DNA of 64,000 nucleotides, taken from the NCBI GenBank assembly GCA_029781865.1, contig JAKOVW010000054.1:1-64000 (forward strand). The letters run 5' to 3'. Below are positions 45,989-54,748 of this stretch, one piece after another. A model generated the notes under the pieces. The model was not told where the DNA came from, searched no databases, and saw only the letters and a list, made by a program, of their open reading frames with translations. Both the position numbers and the translations under genes were made by a program. This DNA comes from Bacteroidota bacterium (GTDB lineage: Bacteria; Bacteroidota; Bacteroidia; Chitinophagales; Saprospiraceae). Position 1 is the first letter of the stretch. The number at the start of each line of letters is the position of its first letter.

Positions 45989-46636
45989 TCACTCTGTTCC
46001 CTTCAACATCGGCACAAATTTGAAATTGCCAAAATTTTCCTTTTTGAGTTTGCCATCCTCCAGTTTAGTGATCTTCATCATTTTTTGAACACTTCCTTCT
46101 GTCAATGGAATGACCATTATTCCACCAATCTTTAACTGACTTAATAATTCATCGGGAATTTCCGGCGCAGCAGCCGTAATTAATATTTTATCGAATGGCG
46201 CAAATCTTGGTAAGCCTTTAAATCCGTCACCATAAAATGTCCGGATATTGGGATACCCAATTTTACGAAGTCTTTGTGCAGTTTGATCATGCAAATGTTT
46301 ATGCCGTTCTATAGAATAGACTTTTGCTCCCATCTCATAAAGTACGCATGCCTGATACCCCGAACCCAATCCAATTTCCAGAACCTTATCTTTTGGTTTG
46401 AGCTCCAACAAAGAGGTTTGAAATGCAACAGTATAGGGTTGTGAAATGGTTTGCTCACAATCAATCGGAAATGCATTGTCTTTATATGCCCACTCGTCAA
46501 AAGCATTGTCCAAAAACAAATGTCTTGGTACAGCTAATATGGCATTTAATACCGCTACATCATTGATTCCTTTCTTTGATAATTCCTTAACCAGTTGCGC
46601 CCGCAATCCTTTATGTCTGTATGTATCTGTATTCAT
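45989..46636 (-). CDS. pcm: Protein-L-isoaspartate O-methyltransferase
   Basis: 215 residues from the ATG at 46636; an upstream in-frame TTG overlaps a -7 element and is unlikely. The family's N-terminal helix (LRAQLVKELSKKGINDVAVL), the TISQPYTVAFQTSLLELKPKD segment and SAM-binding motif I VLEIGLGSGYQACVL are present, as is ITAAAPEIP. It methylates isoaspartyl residues to start repair of damaged proteins in the cytoplasm. It is monocistronic here. Confidence 0.92.
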   Translation of the reverse strand: MNTDTYRHKGLRAQLVKELSKKGINDVAVLNAILAVPRHLFLDNAFDEWAYKDNAFPIDCEQTISQPYTVAFQTSLLELKPKDKVLEIGLGSGYQACVLYEMGAKVYSIERHKHLHDQTAQRLRKIGYPNIRTFYGDGFKGLPRFAPFDKILITAAAPEIPDELLSQLKIGGIMVIPLTEGSVQKMMKITKLEDGKLKKENFGNFKFVPMLKGTE

Positions 46637-46645
46637 AGTACACTG

Positions 46646-46653
46646 CAAAGATA
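46646..46653 (-). promoter_or_regulatory. -7 element of pcm
   Basis: Minus-strand TATCTTTG is an exact TAnnTTTG match ending 9 bases before the ATG at 46636, giving a very short leader. Confidence 0.55.
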
Positions 46654-46829
46654 GAGAATATGACCTGAAGATAATTTGTCAGGTAAGTCGGCTGCAGGCT
46701 ATCGAATGCAAAACATAGACCGTTTATTTTCAGCTATGGTCAAATTATATTTGACCAATTGACTTAATTAATACACTTAGAAAAAGGCAAATTATAAAAT
46801 CACGAATCTTGTTTGCTCAAGCCTGACAA

Positions 46830-46885
46830 GCTAATTTCCTAAAATCCTAATAACCTAAGCGACTAACAACCTAACTACCTCCCTA
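46830..46885 (+). repeat. Degenerate octamer run, nCTAAnnn
   Basis: Seven 8-base units (GCTAATTT, CCTAAAAT, CCTAATAA, CCTAAGCG, ACTAACAA, CCTAACTA, CCTCCCTA) in the 328-base spacer between pcm and the phosphohexomutase gene. Same core and period as the runs at 42903 and 45938. A near match to the -7 consensus (AATCTTTG) lies about 25 bases before the gene at 46965; the rest of the spacer is featureless. Confidence 0.7.
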
Positions 46886-46964
46886 TCTTACATTAATTAA
46901 CAGCTCATTTAAATGATCTGCATTAATTATTGATAATCTTTGCATACCGAAAATTGAACCATAA

Positions 46965-48356
46965 ATGTATTCTATTAAATTTGGCACGGACGGTTGGCGG
47001 GCTATTATAGCCAAAGATTACACTGTCGATAATGTCCGAAGAATTGCTGCAGGTACATTGGCCTGGTTGAAATCAAAAAATTACCGCAAAGTTATCATCG
47101 GTCACGATTGCCGATTCGGAGGGCCACTATTTCTGGAAGAAATTGCAACCATTCTGGCGCAGGATGATATCGAATGTTTGGTCGCGAGGGGATTTGTCAG
47201 CACACCCATGGTTTCTTTGGGCGTCATTCATCATAAAGCGGATTTAGGAATTGTCATAACGGCCAGTCACAATCCGCCTTCTTACAACGGCTTTAAACTT
47301 AAATCTTCTTTTGGCGGACCCAGCATTCCTGCTGACATTGCTGAAGTAGAAGCCATGATTCCGGAGTTCGTTCCGGAATTAAAATCCTCCTTTAATACCC
47401 TGATCGAAAAAAAACAGATCCAATTCGTGGATCTGGAAAAGGAATATACCGATCACGTAAGAGCTTCATTTGAACTGGAAAAAATAAAGTTGCAAACGCG
47501 CATTGCTTATGATGCCATGTATGGGGCAGGTCAACGGGCTATGAAAACAGTAATTCCTGAATTAAAAGCATTTCATTGCGAATACAATCCCGGTTTTTGT
47601 GACACCCCACCGGAACCGATCCTCAAAAACCTAGGCGAAATTCAACAATTCCTGCAATCCAATCCGGGTAAATTCATAGGTGTCGCAACAGATGGAGACG
47701 CAGACCGATTGGCCATGCTGGATGATCAGGGAAACATGGTCGATTCGCAACATTTGCTTTTACTCTTACTTCATTATCTCGCCGGATACAAAAAACAAAG
47801 TGGTAAAATTGTCGTCAGCTTTTCCGTAACCAATAAACTCAAAAAACTTGCAGACCACTACGGACTGGATTGTGTCATCACCAAAATCGGATTCAAATAC
47901 ATTGCAGAATTGATGATCAGGGAAGACGTGTTGGTTGCAGGTGAAGAATCCGGAGGACTCGCGATCAAGGGTCATATTCCGGAGCGGGATGGAATCTGGA
48001 TTGCATTGACTATACTCGAATTCATGAGTGTAACCGGAAAATCTATTAATGAACTGATTGCAGAAGTGTACTCCATCGTTGGTACATTTCAATATGACCG
48101 CCTGGATTTACATTTGACAGACAATCAGATTTCAAATTGTAAACAAACGCTGAGCTCAGAAATAAAATCCTGGTCTACGTACAAGGTATTGCATTCCGAA
48201 AATCTCGATGGCGCTAAATACTATTTTGAAAATGATGCCTGGTTATTGATCCGTACATCCGGCACTGAACCGGTTTTGCGTATATATGCTCAGGGAAAAG
48301 ATCAATCTGAAGTGATTTCAATACTGAATGCAGCAAGAAGTGTATTGAATGTGTGA
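46965..48356 (+). CDS. Phosphoglucomutase/phosphomannomutase family protein
   Basis: 463 residues. The phosphoserine loop is VITASHNPPSYNGFK (Ser101), the metal loop DGDADR near residue 242, a sugar-binding GEESGG motif and a C-terminal phosphate-binding loop RTSGTEPVLRIY. All four domains are present. It interconverts hexose 1- and 6-phosphates in the cytoplasm and could supply the nucleotidyltransferase at 41754. Whether glucose, mannose or glucosamine phosphate is preferred is not clear from inspection. A hairpin-repeat cluster follows the stop. Confidence 0.9.
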   Translation: MYSIKFGTDGWRAIIAKDYTVDNVRRIAAGTLAWLKSKNYRKVIIGHDCRFGGPLFLEEIATILAQDDIECLVARGFVSTPMVSLGVIHHKADLGIVITASHNPPSYNGFKLKSSFGGPSIPADIAEVEAMIPEFVPELKSSFNTLIEKKQIQFVDLEKEYTDHVRASFELEKIKLQTRIAYDAMYGAGQRAMKTVIPELKAFHCEYNPGFCDTPPEPILKNLGEIQQFLQSNPGKFIGVATDGDADRLAMLDDQGNMVDSQHLLLLLLHYLAGYKKQSGKIVVSFSVTNKLKKLADHYGLDCVITKIGFKYIAELMIREDVLVAGEESGGLAIKGHIPERDGIWIALTILEFMSVTGKSINELIAEVYSIVGTFQYDRLDLHLTDNQISNCKQTLSSEIKSWSTYKVLHSENLDGAKYYFENDAWLLIRTSGTEPVLRIYAQGKDQSEVISILNAARSVLNV

Positions 48357-48372
48357 TTGATTTGTGATTTGA

Positions 48373-48590
48373 ATAGTTGCAAGTTGCAAACTTGCAACAA
48401 CAAATGGATCGTGGCAAGTTACAAACTTGCAACAACAGGTTAAAATAGTTTGCAAACTGGAAACAACATGTGGATCGTTGCAAGTTACAAACTTGCAACA
48501 ACAGGGAGTTACAAACTTGCAACAACAGGGGGATCATTGCAAGTTACAAACTTGCAACAACCGGGAGTTACAAACTTGCAACAACCGGAA
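48373..48590 (+). repeat. Cluster of GTTGCAAGT hairpin repeats
   Basis: Four roughly complete copies of GTTGCAAGT-TACAA-ACTTGCAAC or variants, plus half copies, spaced irregularly between the convergent phosphohexomutase and acetyltransferase genes. Each arm pair is an inverted repeat. Linkers such as GGGAGTTACAAACTTGCAAC and GGGGATCATTGC recur. It may terminate transcription from both sides. Confidence 0.85.
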
Positions 48591-48628
48591 ACAGGATATT
48601 AACTCCGTTCAAATTTTAAAATAAAAAT

Positions 48629-49093
48629 TTAATGTTTCCCGAACTGAAGCGAATGTCTGATCATAGCATGATGCGGTAATCCATCTTCGAGGTATTCCGA
48701 TCCCCATTTTTCAAACTGTAGGGATTCATAGAACGGTATCAAATAAGATTGCGCTGAAATTTTGATATTATAACCCGGGAATAGCAACTCACATTGTTCC
48801 AGACTCTTTTCCATGATTTTTCTGCCGGTTCCCTTTCCCCTATAATCAATGTGTGTTGCAACCCTTCCGATAGATGCATATTCATCATAAGAAATTTTTG
48901 GCGGGACCAGGCGGGTCAATGCAACTAGAATATTGTCATCAAATGCCATCACGTGATAAGAATGCAGATCCTTGTCGTCGATATCCTGATAAATGCAATT
49001 CTGTTCAATAATGAAAATAGCCTCACGCAATTGCAACAATTTGTACAATTCTATAGTGGATAATTCGCTAAAATGTTTGACCAAAAATGTCAT
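48629..49093 (-). CDS. ElaA-like GNAT acetyltransferase
   Basis: 154 residues from the ATG at 49093; a GTG two codons upstream is possible. The ElaA pattern is clear: LYKLLQLREAIFIIEQNCIY near the N terminus, HVMAFDDNILVALTRLVPP, and the acetyl-CoA loop ASIGRVATHIDYRGKGTGRK. It transfers an acetyl group from acetyl-CoA to an unknown substrate. On the minus strand TATCTTGT directly precedes the start, so the mRNA may be leaderless. Confidence 0.85.
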   Translation of the reverse strand: MTFLVKHFSELSTIELYKLLQLREAIFIIEQNCIYQDIDDKDLHSYHVMAFDDNILVALTRLVPPKISYDEYASIGRVATHIDYRGKGTGRKIMEKSLEQCELLFPGYNIKISAQSYLIPFYESLQFEKWGSEYLEDGLPHHAMIRHSLQFGKH

Positions 49094-49631
49094 CGCCACA
49101 AGATAAGAAGACTTGTGAATGTGCTAAAATAAAATGGTAAAGGATGTTTATGTACTAATATTGCTTAGGATTTATTTTTGGTATAACATCTTTAACTGAT
49201 ATATCTCACTGTGCCTTGGTGCCTCTGTGGCTAAAATTAAATTCATTCCTTGGATAAATCCTGAAATGAATTCGATTATATAGCAGGGTCTTTTGTCTAC
49301 CTATCCAAAAAATAGAATTTATTTCAGCGATTTGTCAATCAACAAAAAAAAGCCTCCCACTTCTGAGAGGCATCCAAGGTTTGCCACTCTTATTATTCAC
49401 AGGCAACCTTACTAAACAAACTATAAACTTATAAAACAGAAGAGAAAATCAGAAAATACAATGTATCAACCCATTGATTTGAGGTCATTCGATTTTGCAA
49501 CAATCACAAAACTGAATTTCAATCCAATAAAGTAATGTTCATTTCCACTCCATCACGATTCCTTTATCTTTTTAAATAGAATGTATCAGACATTCATCTT
49601 GAAGGAATCAATCCATGTTTACTATTCCATG
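49094..49631. other. Intergenic region with a terminator and a GTGCC octamer motif
   Basis: No gene. At about 49211-49234 three 8-base units GTGCCTTG, GTGCCTCT, GTGGCTAA stand in phase. The terminator for the haloperoxidase operon is at 49343-49371. Remaining DNA is AT-rich. Confidence 0.4.
49343..49371 (-). terminator. Rho-independent terminator of the 49.6-52.1 kb operon
   Basis: On the minus strand an 8-base stem (GCCTCTCA with TGGGAGGC, one wobble) and GAAG tetraloop is followed by eight or nine T. It lies 260 bases after the stop at 49632. Confidence 0.75.
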
Positions 49632-51173
49632 TTACTCACCGCCATCTGCCTTTGCTAAATTCACAACATAAACCGCCACTTTTTTACCGGTGTCGAGTCC
49701 TGCCTCAATATCAAAGCGGTAATGTATTCCTCCATAACTTCTCGACTCGGCTGCTTCTCTTGCATACGCGTTGAACAAACCATTCTCAGATGGGAAGAAA
49801 TGACTCAACACATCCGCTGCTGCTGCAGAAAAAGTGGAATGCCCAGAAGTATAACTAGGAAAGTTGGGTGTTCCCAAAATGGTTTTAAATCCTGGTATGG
49901 TTTGAATCGGACGTGGATAGTGATAATAATACTTAGCATCCCAGCATGCAATACCTGCATCCATTTCGGCCATATTTAAGTAAGCCAAAGTTCTCGCCGA
50001 GCGCAAGGGGTTTAATTTATATTGGATTAACTCATTACAGGCAAACCGATTCCAATGTCCGGGTGGAGTATACGTTCCTAATCCATCAGACCAAAAATTG
50101 GCAATCTTTCTTTGATCTTCTGTAATATTATCCAATCGTTGTTTCAATTCATCTGCCGCAGCATTGAATTCAGCAGAACCAGGCTTTGGTGGTGCCGGAG
50201 GTCTCACATCAACGATATTGGTTACTGCCCAGGTTTTTACTTTACCGAAATAAGGAGTAATACCAACAGGTCGTGGAGGAGTCTCCAGATTGCTCCAGGA
50301 CCATCCAAAGGTATTTTGCGCCAGCGTTTTTAATGAATCTGAAATTGCTTTAGGTGTTTGCGCTGCTCCCATTCCATCTGTCTTTGCTCTGGCCAAAAAA
50401 ACTTTTGCTACCTCAGCACCTAAAGTTTTGCCAGCATCAATATCGCTTTGTACATTGGCACCGGACCACAAAAATGCATTGATACATTCATCTGCTTTTT
50501 TCGCAAGAAAATCTTTTTCCAAAGGAAACATAGCTGATAAGATATCGCGGGATACCGCTGCGATCACCGCACCATCTGATGGATATGATGGTAAATTGGA
50601 TTTCGGAAACAATTGCGCTATGCTTGCATCAGTTACACCCGGCTCCGGTCTGTTGAATTTGTATTTATAATGCCAGCATGCAATAAGTGCATCAAACTGA
50701 GCCGTAGCTAAATAAGCGAATGCACGACAGGAATAAGGTGGATGTGCAAATGGAAATAAAGGATATTTGTCCGGTGTCGCAGAACTTGGAGCAGGATAGC
50801 TACCATCTGCATTCGGTGCAGGTGCCAGATTGTATTTTGCAGACAGTTGTCTGGATATTTCATTCCAGCGAATGATAGGATTATTGGACCAATATTCAAC
50901 ACTTGCTTTTTGACTTGCTGTAACAGCAGCAGTTGTTGCTTTTAAAGCAGCAAGCTCTGTTTTATATTCAGCAGAACTTACATCCGTTGGATCAGGAATG
51001 GCTATTTGCTCATTGCTGCTCAACAAAATAGGTTTCCAGTTGCCTCCCGTTGCATCAGTATTTGTCCAGGAATATACCGGATAAGATACATACTGAGGTA
51101 CATCTTCCGTACAAGAAGCAATGAAAAGAAGACTAATTATAATAAGTATAAAAATTGAATTATGACTTTTCAT
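49632..51173 (-). CDS. Vanadium haloperoxidase/PAP2-superfamily lipoprotein with internal duplication
   Basis: 513 residues. Lipobox FIASC (Cys21). The C-terminal half carries the complete vanadate/phosphate site: Lys414 and Arg421 (KYYYHYPRP), SGH at 443-445 (NFPSYTSGHSTFSA), Arg478 and His484 (SRSYGGIH). The N-terminal half (about 148-265) repeats the same layout (FAYLATAQFDALIACW, NLPSYPSDG) but lacks the His and Arg ligands, so it looks like a decayed second copy. It is either a vanadium-dependent haloperoxidase or an acid phosphatase. It follows a beta-barrel gene by 12 bases. Confidence 0.85.
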   Translation of the reverse strand: MKSHNSIFILIIISLLFIASCTEDVPQYVSYPVYSWTNTDATGGNWKPILLSSNEQIAIPDPTDVSSAEYKTELAALKATTAAVTASQKASVEYWSNNPIIRWNEISRQLSAKYNLAPAPNADGSYPAPSSATPDKYPLFPFAHPPYSCRAFAYLATAQFDALIACWHYKYKFNRPEPGVTDASIAQLFPKSNLPSYPSDGAVIAAVSRDILSAMFPLEKDFLAKKADECINAFLWSGANVQSDIDAGKTLGAEVAKVFLARAKTDGMGAAQTPKAISDSLKTLAQNTFGWSWSNLETPPRPVGITPYFGKVKTWAVTNIVDVRPPAPPKPGSAEFNAAADELKQRLDNITEDQRKIANFWSDGLGTYTPPGHWNRFACNELIQYKLNPLRSARTLAYLNMAEMDAGIACWDAKYYYHYPRPIQTIPGFKTILGTPNFPSYTSGHSTFSAAAADVLSHFFPSENGLFNAYAREAAESRSYGGIHYRFDIEAGLDTGKKVAVYVVNLAKADGGE

Positions 51174-51185
51174 GATGAATCGATT

Positions 51186-52130
51186 TTAAGATTTTGAAAT
51201 TCCGAACTGATAGGTAACACCGACTAAAAAACCGGAAGACTTACCTACATTTCTACCGGCAAACACTTGTGAATAGTTGGCAAGTACACCAAATCCTCCG
51301 GCAGGAAAATACTGAGCGTGAAGACCAATACTGGAAGCTTCCATTTTATTTGAAGGAAATCCTGCATCTTGTCTTCTGATGTCATGTCCCTTTACCGTAT
51401 TGAAATTTTCATACGTACTTTCCACTTTTAGTTTTCTATCAAAAAACCAGCATCCCAATGTTCCGGTAAAATCCGTTGCATTCGGCACATCCACTTTATC
51501 GGAATAGTATCCGGTATCAGCATAATAGTAATCCCGTTCAATTTTAGTTGTGCCTCTTGCAAGAAATGCCCCGGTAACTCTGGCATAAATTCCCATATCC
51601 AATAGATACTGAAGGATAAGTCTGCCCTGTGCTTCCGGCGCACCTAATCCCAGACTGAAAGGCGCATAGTCGGATAAATAATTGGACATTGGTGTTGTAA
51701 ATCCAACTACGGCATGTGTTGTAAAATCACCACTTCCCAAATGAGACTTTAACACTTCCGCTTTAAGCCATGCACCAAAATCCTGTAATCCTTTAGCGTC
51801 TTTAAAATAGCCACCGGATGACGAAGTATGAACATACGGCACAGAGACCAATATATTCAGTTTAGTAGTAATGCCTCCTGCAAGCATTAATCCGTAAGTG
51901 TTTCTGGTAAAAGGAGTCACATTACCGTTAGTCCTCAGAAGTGTTCCTTCCCAATAACGATCCCATTTATCGCTCCCATACAATCCGGCTACACAAATGC
52001 GTTTGCCTTCCATCATGATTGCATCTGAAGGAGTTTGGGCTTTAGTAATTGCCGGAATCATATTAACGATCCCAAGCGTCAGTGCCATGAGCACCTTTGA
52101 ATTTAGTTGAATACGCAGTAGTTTGTTCAT
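51186..52130 (-). CDS. Outer-membrane beta-barrel (transporter-like) protein
   Basis: 314 residues. A signal peptide ends near residue 32 (AQT). The remainder alternates hydrophobic and polar residues with regular Gly/Tyr-rich strands and ends VGVTYQFGISKS, consistent with an outer-membrane barrel of the type often annotated as transporter. The haloperoxidase-like gene starts 12 bases after its stop, so the two form an operon with this gene first. Confidence 0.72.
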   Translation of the reverse strand: MNKLLRIQLNSKVLMALTLGIVNMIPAITKAQTPSDAIMMEGKRICVAGLYGSDKWDRYWEGTLLRTNGNVTPFTRNTYGLMLAGGITTKLNILVSVPYVHTSSSGGYFKDAKGLQDFGAWLKAEVLKSHLGSGDFTTHAVVGFTTPMSNYLSDYAPFSLGLGAPEAQGRLILQYLLDMGIYARVTGAFLARGTTKIERDYYYADTGYYSDKVDVPNATDFTGTLGCWFFDRKLKVESTYENFNTVKGHDIRRQDAGFPSNKMEASSIGLHAQYFPAGGFGVLANYSQVFAGRNVGKSSGFLVGVTYQFGISKS

Positions 52131-52483
52131 TGCTTTTGAGTTTGGTTTTGTAAAACGTACAGAATTGCTGATTCTGACCTTAGAATAAAAAGCCCGTAAA
52201 AGTAGATTTCTGAAATAGGGAAAAGTATTCTATTTTACGAATACGTCTTTACAGTGGATAAATTCCCATTAGAGATTGACAAAAGTTTGAGGTTGATTAC
52301 AACCATTACCTTCTTGAAAAGCAATTAAAATTATGAAAGTGAATGTCAATGCGATTCTATTACAATTAGAATACTCATTATTATTTGCGAATAGAAAGTA
52401 TTAAAACAAAAAATCATTACGTATACACAATACTAAATGAATCCATTACACCTTCAAAATAATAATAAGGTAATATTCGCCTG
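52131..52483. other. Spacer between two minus-strand operons
   Basis: 353 AT-rich bases without a gene. CAGAAT/ATTCTG around a 5-base loop near 52162-52178 is the only small hairpin noticed, in the probable leader of the barrel gene. Confidence 0.35.
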
Positions 52484-53383
52484 TTATTGCTCAGGCATTG
52501 TTGGTTTAACCAAAGTGAATACCCTGGATAGATTAAAACCAAAATGAATTTGTCCTTTGGACCAGGAGTCTGTTGACTCTCCAATAAACCCTTTGTAGAT
52601 CATTTGGGTAGCATTGGTAAAATGAAGCTGGAATACATGCCCACCGGTTTCAATATCAAAACCAACAGATAGTGGATTTTCAAATCCATCCGCAAGCTGA
52701 TTTGGAAGCGTATAAAAATACTCCACGTTGATCGAAGTTCTTTTTGTTAGTTTTTGACGGAATCCGATTCCTAAACTATAGACATCATTTTTTTCTGAAC
52801 TTGTTTTGACTAAATTCCGGTGAACCAGTGTAGGCATAATCTGAATAGATAAACCGTCACTGAATTTTCTCGCGATGAGTAATTGATTGACATAATACAT
52901 CCGGCTGGAAAAATAATTGGGCCTGGTCTGATCCGCAAATTTTGATGTTTTTAATTCAATAGATGAAAACCAGGACAATGACACCGGCATATTTTTCTTG
53001 CCGCTTGACTGTCTTAATATTTTGATTTTGGCAAAGCCATCTACAGCCTTATCAACAGTAGACCTGCCGAGGCCAATCATAATCCTGTTCGTCAGACCAT
53101 AGTCCGCTCCTATTCGTATCGTAGCACCATCCAATCCAAAAAATTCACTAACACCTCGGTCTATACTAGAAAACCGGTGTTGGATTTTGACATCCAAAAC
53201 CCCTTTGGCAGCATTTTCAATACTTTGACTGTTTATAATCCGCGTCGTTTTAAAAGTGGCAGACGTATATTGAGTGACCTCTTCCTCACCCAGCAAACTG
53301 AGCAGATCTGTTTGTGAAAAGGATCTTTGAATTCCACATACAGTCACCAATAAAATAATAAACAGGGATGGGAAGGACTTCAT
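52484..53383 (-). CDS. DUF5777-family beta-barrel protein
   Basis: 299 residues. A signal peptide ends near residue 23 (SFSQ). The barrel-like body contains the pattern I associate with DUF5777 (VLDVKIQHRFSSIDRGVSEF followed by GADYGLTNRIMIGLGRS) and ends in FGFNLSRVFTLVKP. It is the last gene of a five-gene operon, starting 1 base after the YceI stop. Presumably in the outer membrane; function unknown. Confidence 0.78.
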   Translation of the reverse strand: MKSFPSLFIILLVTVCGIQRSFSQTDLLSLLGEEEVTQYTSATFKTTRIINSQSIENAAKGVLDVKIQHRFSSIDRGVSEFFGLDGATIRIGADYGLTNRIMIGLGRSTVDKAVDGFAKIKILRQSSGKKNMPVSLSWFSSIELKTSKFADQTRPNYFSSRMYYVNQLLIARKFSDGLSIQIMPTLVHRNLVKTSSEKNDVYSLGIGFRQKLTKRTSINVEYFYTLPNQLADGFENPLSVGFDIETGGHVFQLHFTNATQMIYKGFIGESTDSWSKGQIHFGFNLSRVFTLVKPTMPEQ

Positions 53384-53384
53384 A

Positions 53385-53960
53385 TTATTGACTTAGAACA
53401 TTATAATCAACCTTAACCGTGATTTCTACATCATTTGAAATATTATCTTTTACAACAGCAGGTATCTCTATTTTATAATCACTACATTTAACGATAAACT
53501 TGGCATTGGCATGCAATCCTTTTGCATCGACTACCAGTTCAGCCGGAATCGTTATCGATTTGGTTACACCATGCATGATCATATCTCCGGTTACAGTAAC
53601 TTTATAAGTACCCGGGACAGCGAATTTCACATTACTGACATCATTGATCACTCCTTTAAATACCGTTTTAGGAAACTTACTGGATTCCATATAATTTTCA
53701 TTGAAATGTTCCTGCATCAAAGCCTTTTCAAAAACAAAGGCATTATTTAATGCTGCAAATTCCAATTTTCCGGTAGCAGCATCGATTACCGTTGTTGATG
53801 TTGAATTCACTCCTTCAATTTTCTCCATCGGAGAGTCAGAATGAAAACGGATCATCGCATTTTTTGAAAAATATTTTTGTCCATTTCCCTTTGTGATTAT
53901 AAGTACAAAAGCAAATACAATCAACAATGTCTTACCACTCATACGAATTAAATTTTTCAT
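53385..53960 (-). CDS. YceI-family lipid-binding protein
   Basis: 191 residues. A signal peptide ends near residue 27. The YceI lipocalin-like barrel shows ATGKLEFAALNNAFVFEKAL, SKFPKTVFKGVI and TGDMIMHGVTKSITIPAELV, the last being highly characteristic. Members bind polyisoprenoid-type lipids in the periplasm. Its ATG overlaps the stop of the OB-fold gene (ATGA, 53957-53960), and DUF5777 follows after 1 base. Confidence 0.9.
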   Translation of the reverse strand: MKNLIRMSGKTLLIVFAFVLIITKGNGQKYFSKNAMIRFHSDSPMEKIEGVNSTSTTVIDAATGKLEFAALNNAFVFEKALMQEHFNENYMESSKFPKTVFKGVINDVSNVKFAVPGTYKVTVTGDMIMHGVTKSITIPAELVVDAKGLHANAKFIVKCSDYKIEIPAVVKDNISNDVEITVKVDYNVLSQ

Positions 53961-54373
53961 AGTTTATATACTGTTTGATTTAATACAATATCCATTAGTT
54001 TACCAGAACAAATTCCCTGGATTTTGACATTCATTCCTTTCTTCACTTTATCGCCCACCTCGTTAATAAACCGACTATCCATTTCACACTGAATGTTACT
54101 TAATGGGCTTCCGGTTGAAACAATCCAGATCGTTTGATTGCCCACTTTCTGAATGTCGAGTAATTGCCCTTCGGTCTCGATTATTTTATTCAGATATTTT
54201 GCCAATGCAGCATTTTCATCTGATTCAAAATCTCCCAAAAGAGTTGCCGCTGAAACTATAAAATCCGCTTTCTTATCACTAACATTGACCGGACCTTTGT
54301 TATACATTCTGTATGCATAAAATCCTGCAGCTGCTACAATGATCAGAACAGCTATTGCAATATTTCTTTTCAT
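53957..54373 (-). CDS. Membrane-anchored OB-fold protein (tRNA_anti-like)
   Basis: 138 residues. One N-terminal hydrophobic helix (residues 4-21) anchors a small periplasmic domain of about 100 residues with the OB-like pattern EGQLLDIQKVGNQTIWIVST, then VKKGMNVKIQGICSG. This matches the tRNA_anti-like family seen next to YceI genes. It lies 4 bases after the short cytochrome-like gene and overlaps YceI. Confidence 0.78.
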   Translation of the reverse strand: MKRNIAIAVLIIVAAAGFYAYRMYNKGPVNVSDKKADFIVSAATLLGDFESDENAALAKYLNKIIETEGQLLDIQKVGNQTIWIVSTGSPLSNIQCEMDSRFINEVGDKVKKGMNVKIQGICSGKLMDIVLNQTVYKL

Positions 54374-54377
54374 AACG

Positions 54378-54743
54378 TTAATTATTTTTTTTACCCTGGT
54401 TTATCCAGGCTTCAATTGTATTGATTTCACAATCGGGTAATTTATCTCCACCCTGAGGCATCGCTATAACCCCGGACACCCTTTTTATGGCGCCAAGAAA
54501 ATTTTGACTTGCAATAATAGCAACTAAATCCGTGTATCCTTCGAATTCATAAACAGAAACTGTATTATTGTTACCATGGCAACTGTAACATCTGTTTTGC
54601 AAAATCGGATTAATATCGTTAGTGTAACTAACATTCAGGGTATCACAAGTTGAAGTTATGGGATATAGTTTATCCTCGGAGTCATAATAACAGGAGCTCA
54701 AAGAAAGAATAAATAAACCCAGTACACAAAGTTTGACATTCAT
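54378..54743 (-). CDS. Small cytochrome-c-like lipoprotein, one heme site
   Basis: 121 residues from the ATG at 54743, preferred over an in-frame upstream start at 54779 because it begins the lipoprotein signal (LCVLGLFILSLSSC) and leaves a 5-base gap to the previous gene. A single CxxCH heme site (NRCYSCHGN) lies near residue 60, and MPQGGDKLPDCEINTIEAWI resembles the Met-ligand and C-terminal helix region. An electron-transfer or heme-binding role in the envelope is likely. Confidence 0.82.
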   Translation of the reverse strand: MNVKLCVLGLFILSLSSCYYDSEDKLYPITSTCDTLNVSYTNDINPILQNRCYSCHGNNNTVSVYEFEGYTDLVAIIASQNFLGAIKRVSGVIAMPQGGDKLPDCEINTIEAWINQGKKNN

Positions 54744-54748
54744 AAAGA

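Noticed and set aside
48373-48590. Possible CRISPR array
   Set aside because: Repeats are palindromic and irregularly spaced, linkers themselves repeat, and no cas gene is present in the window.
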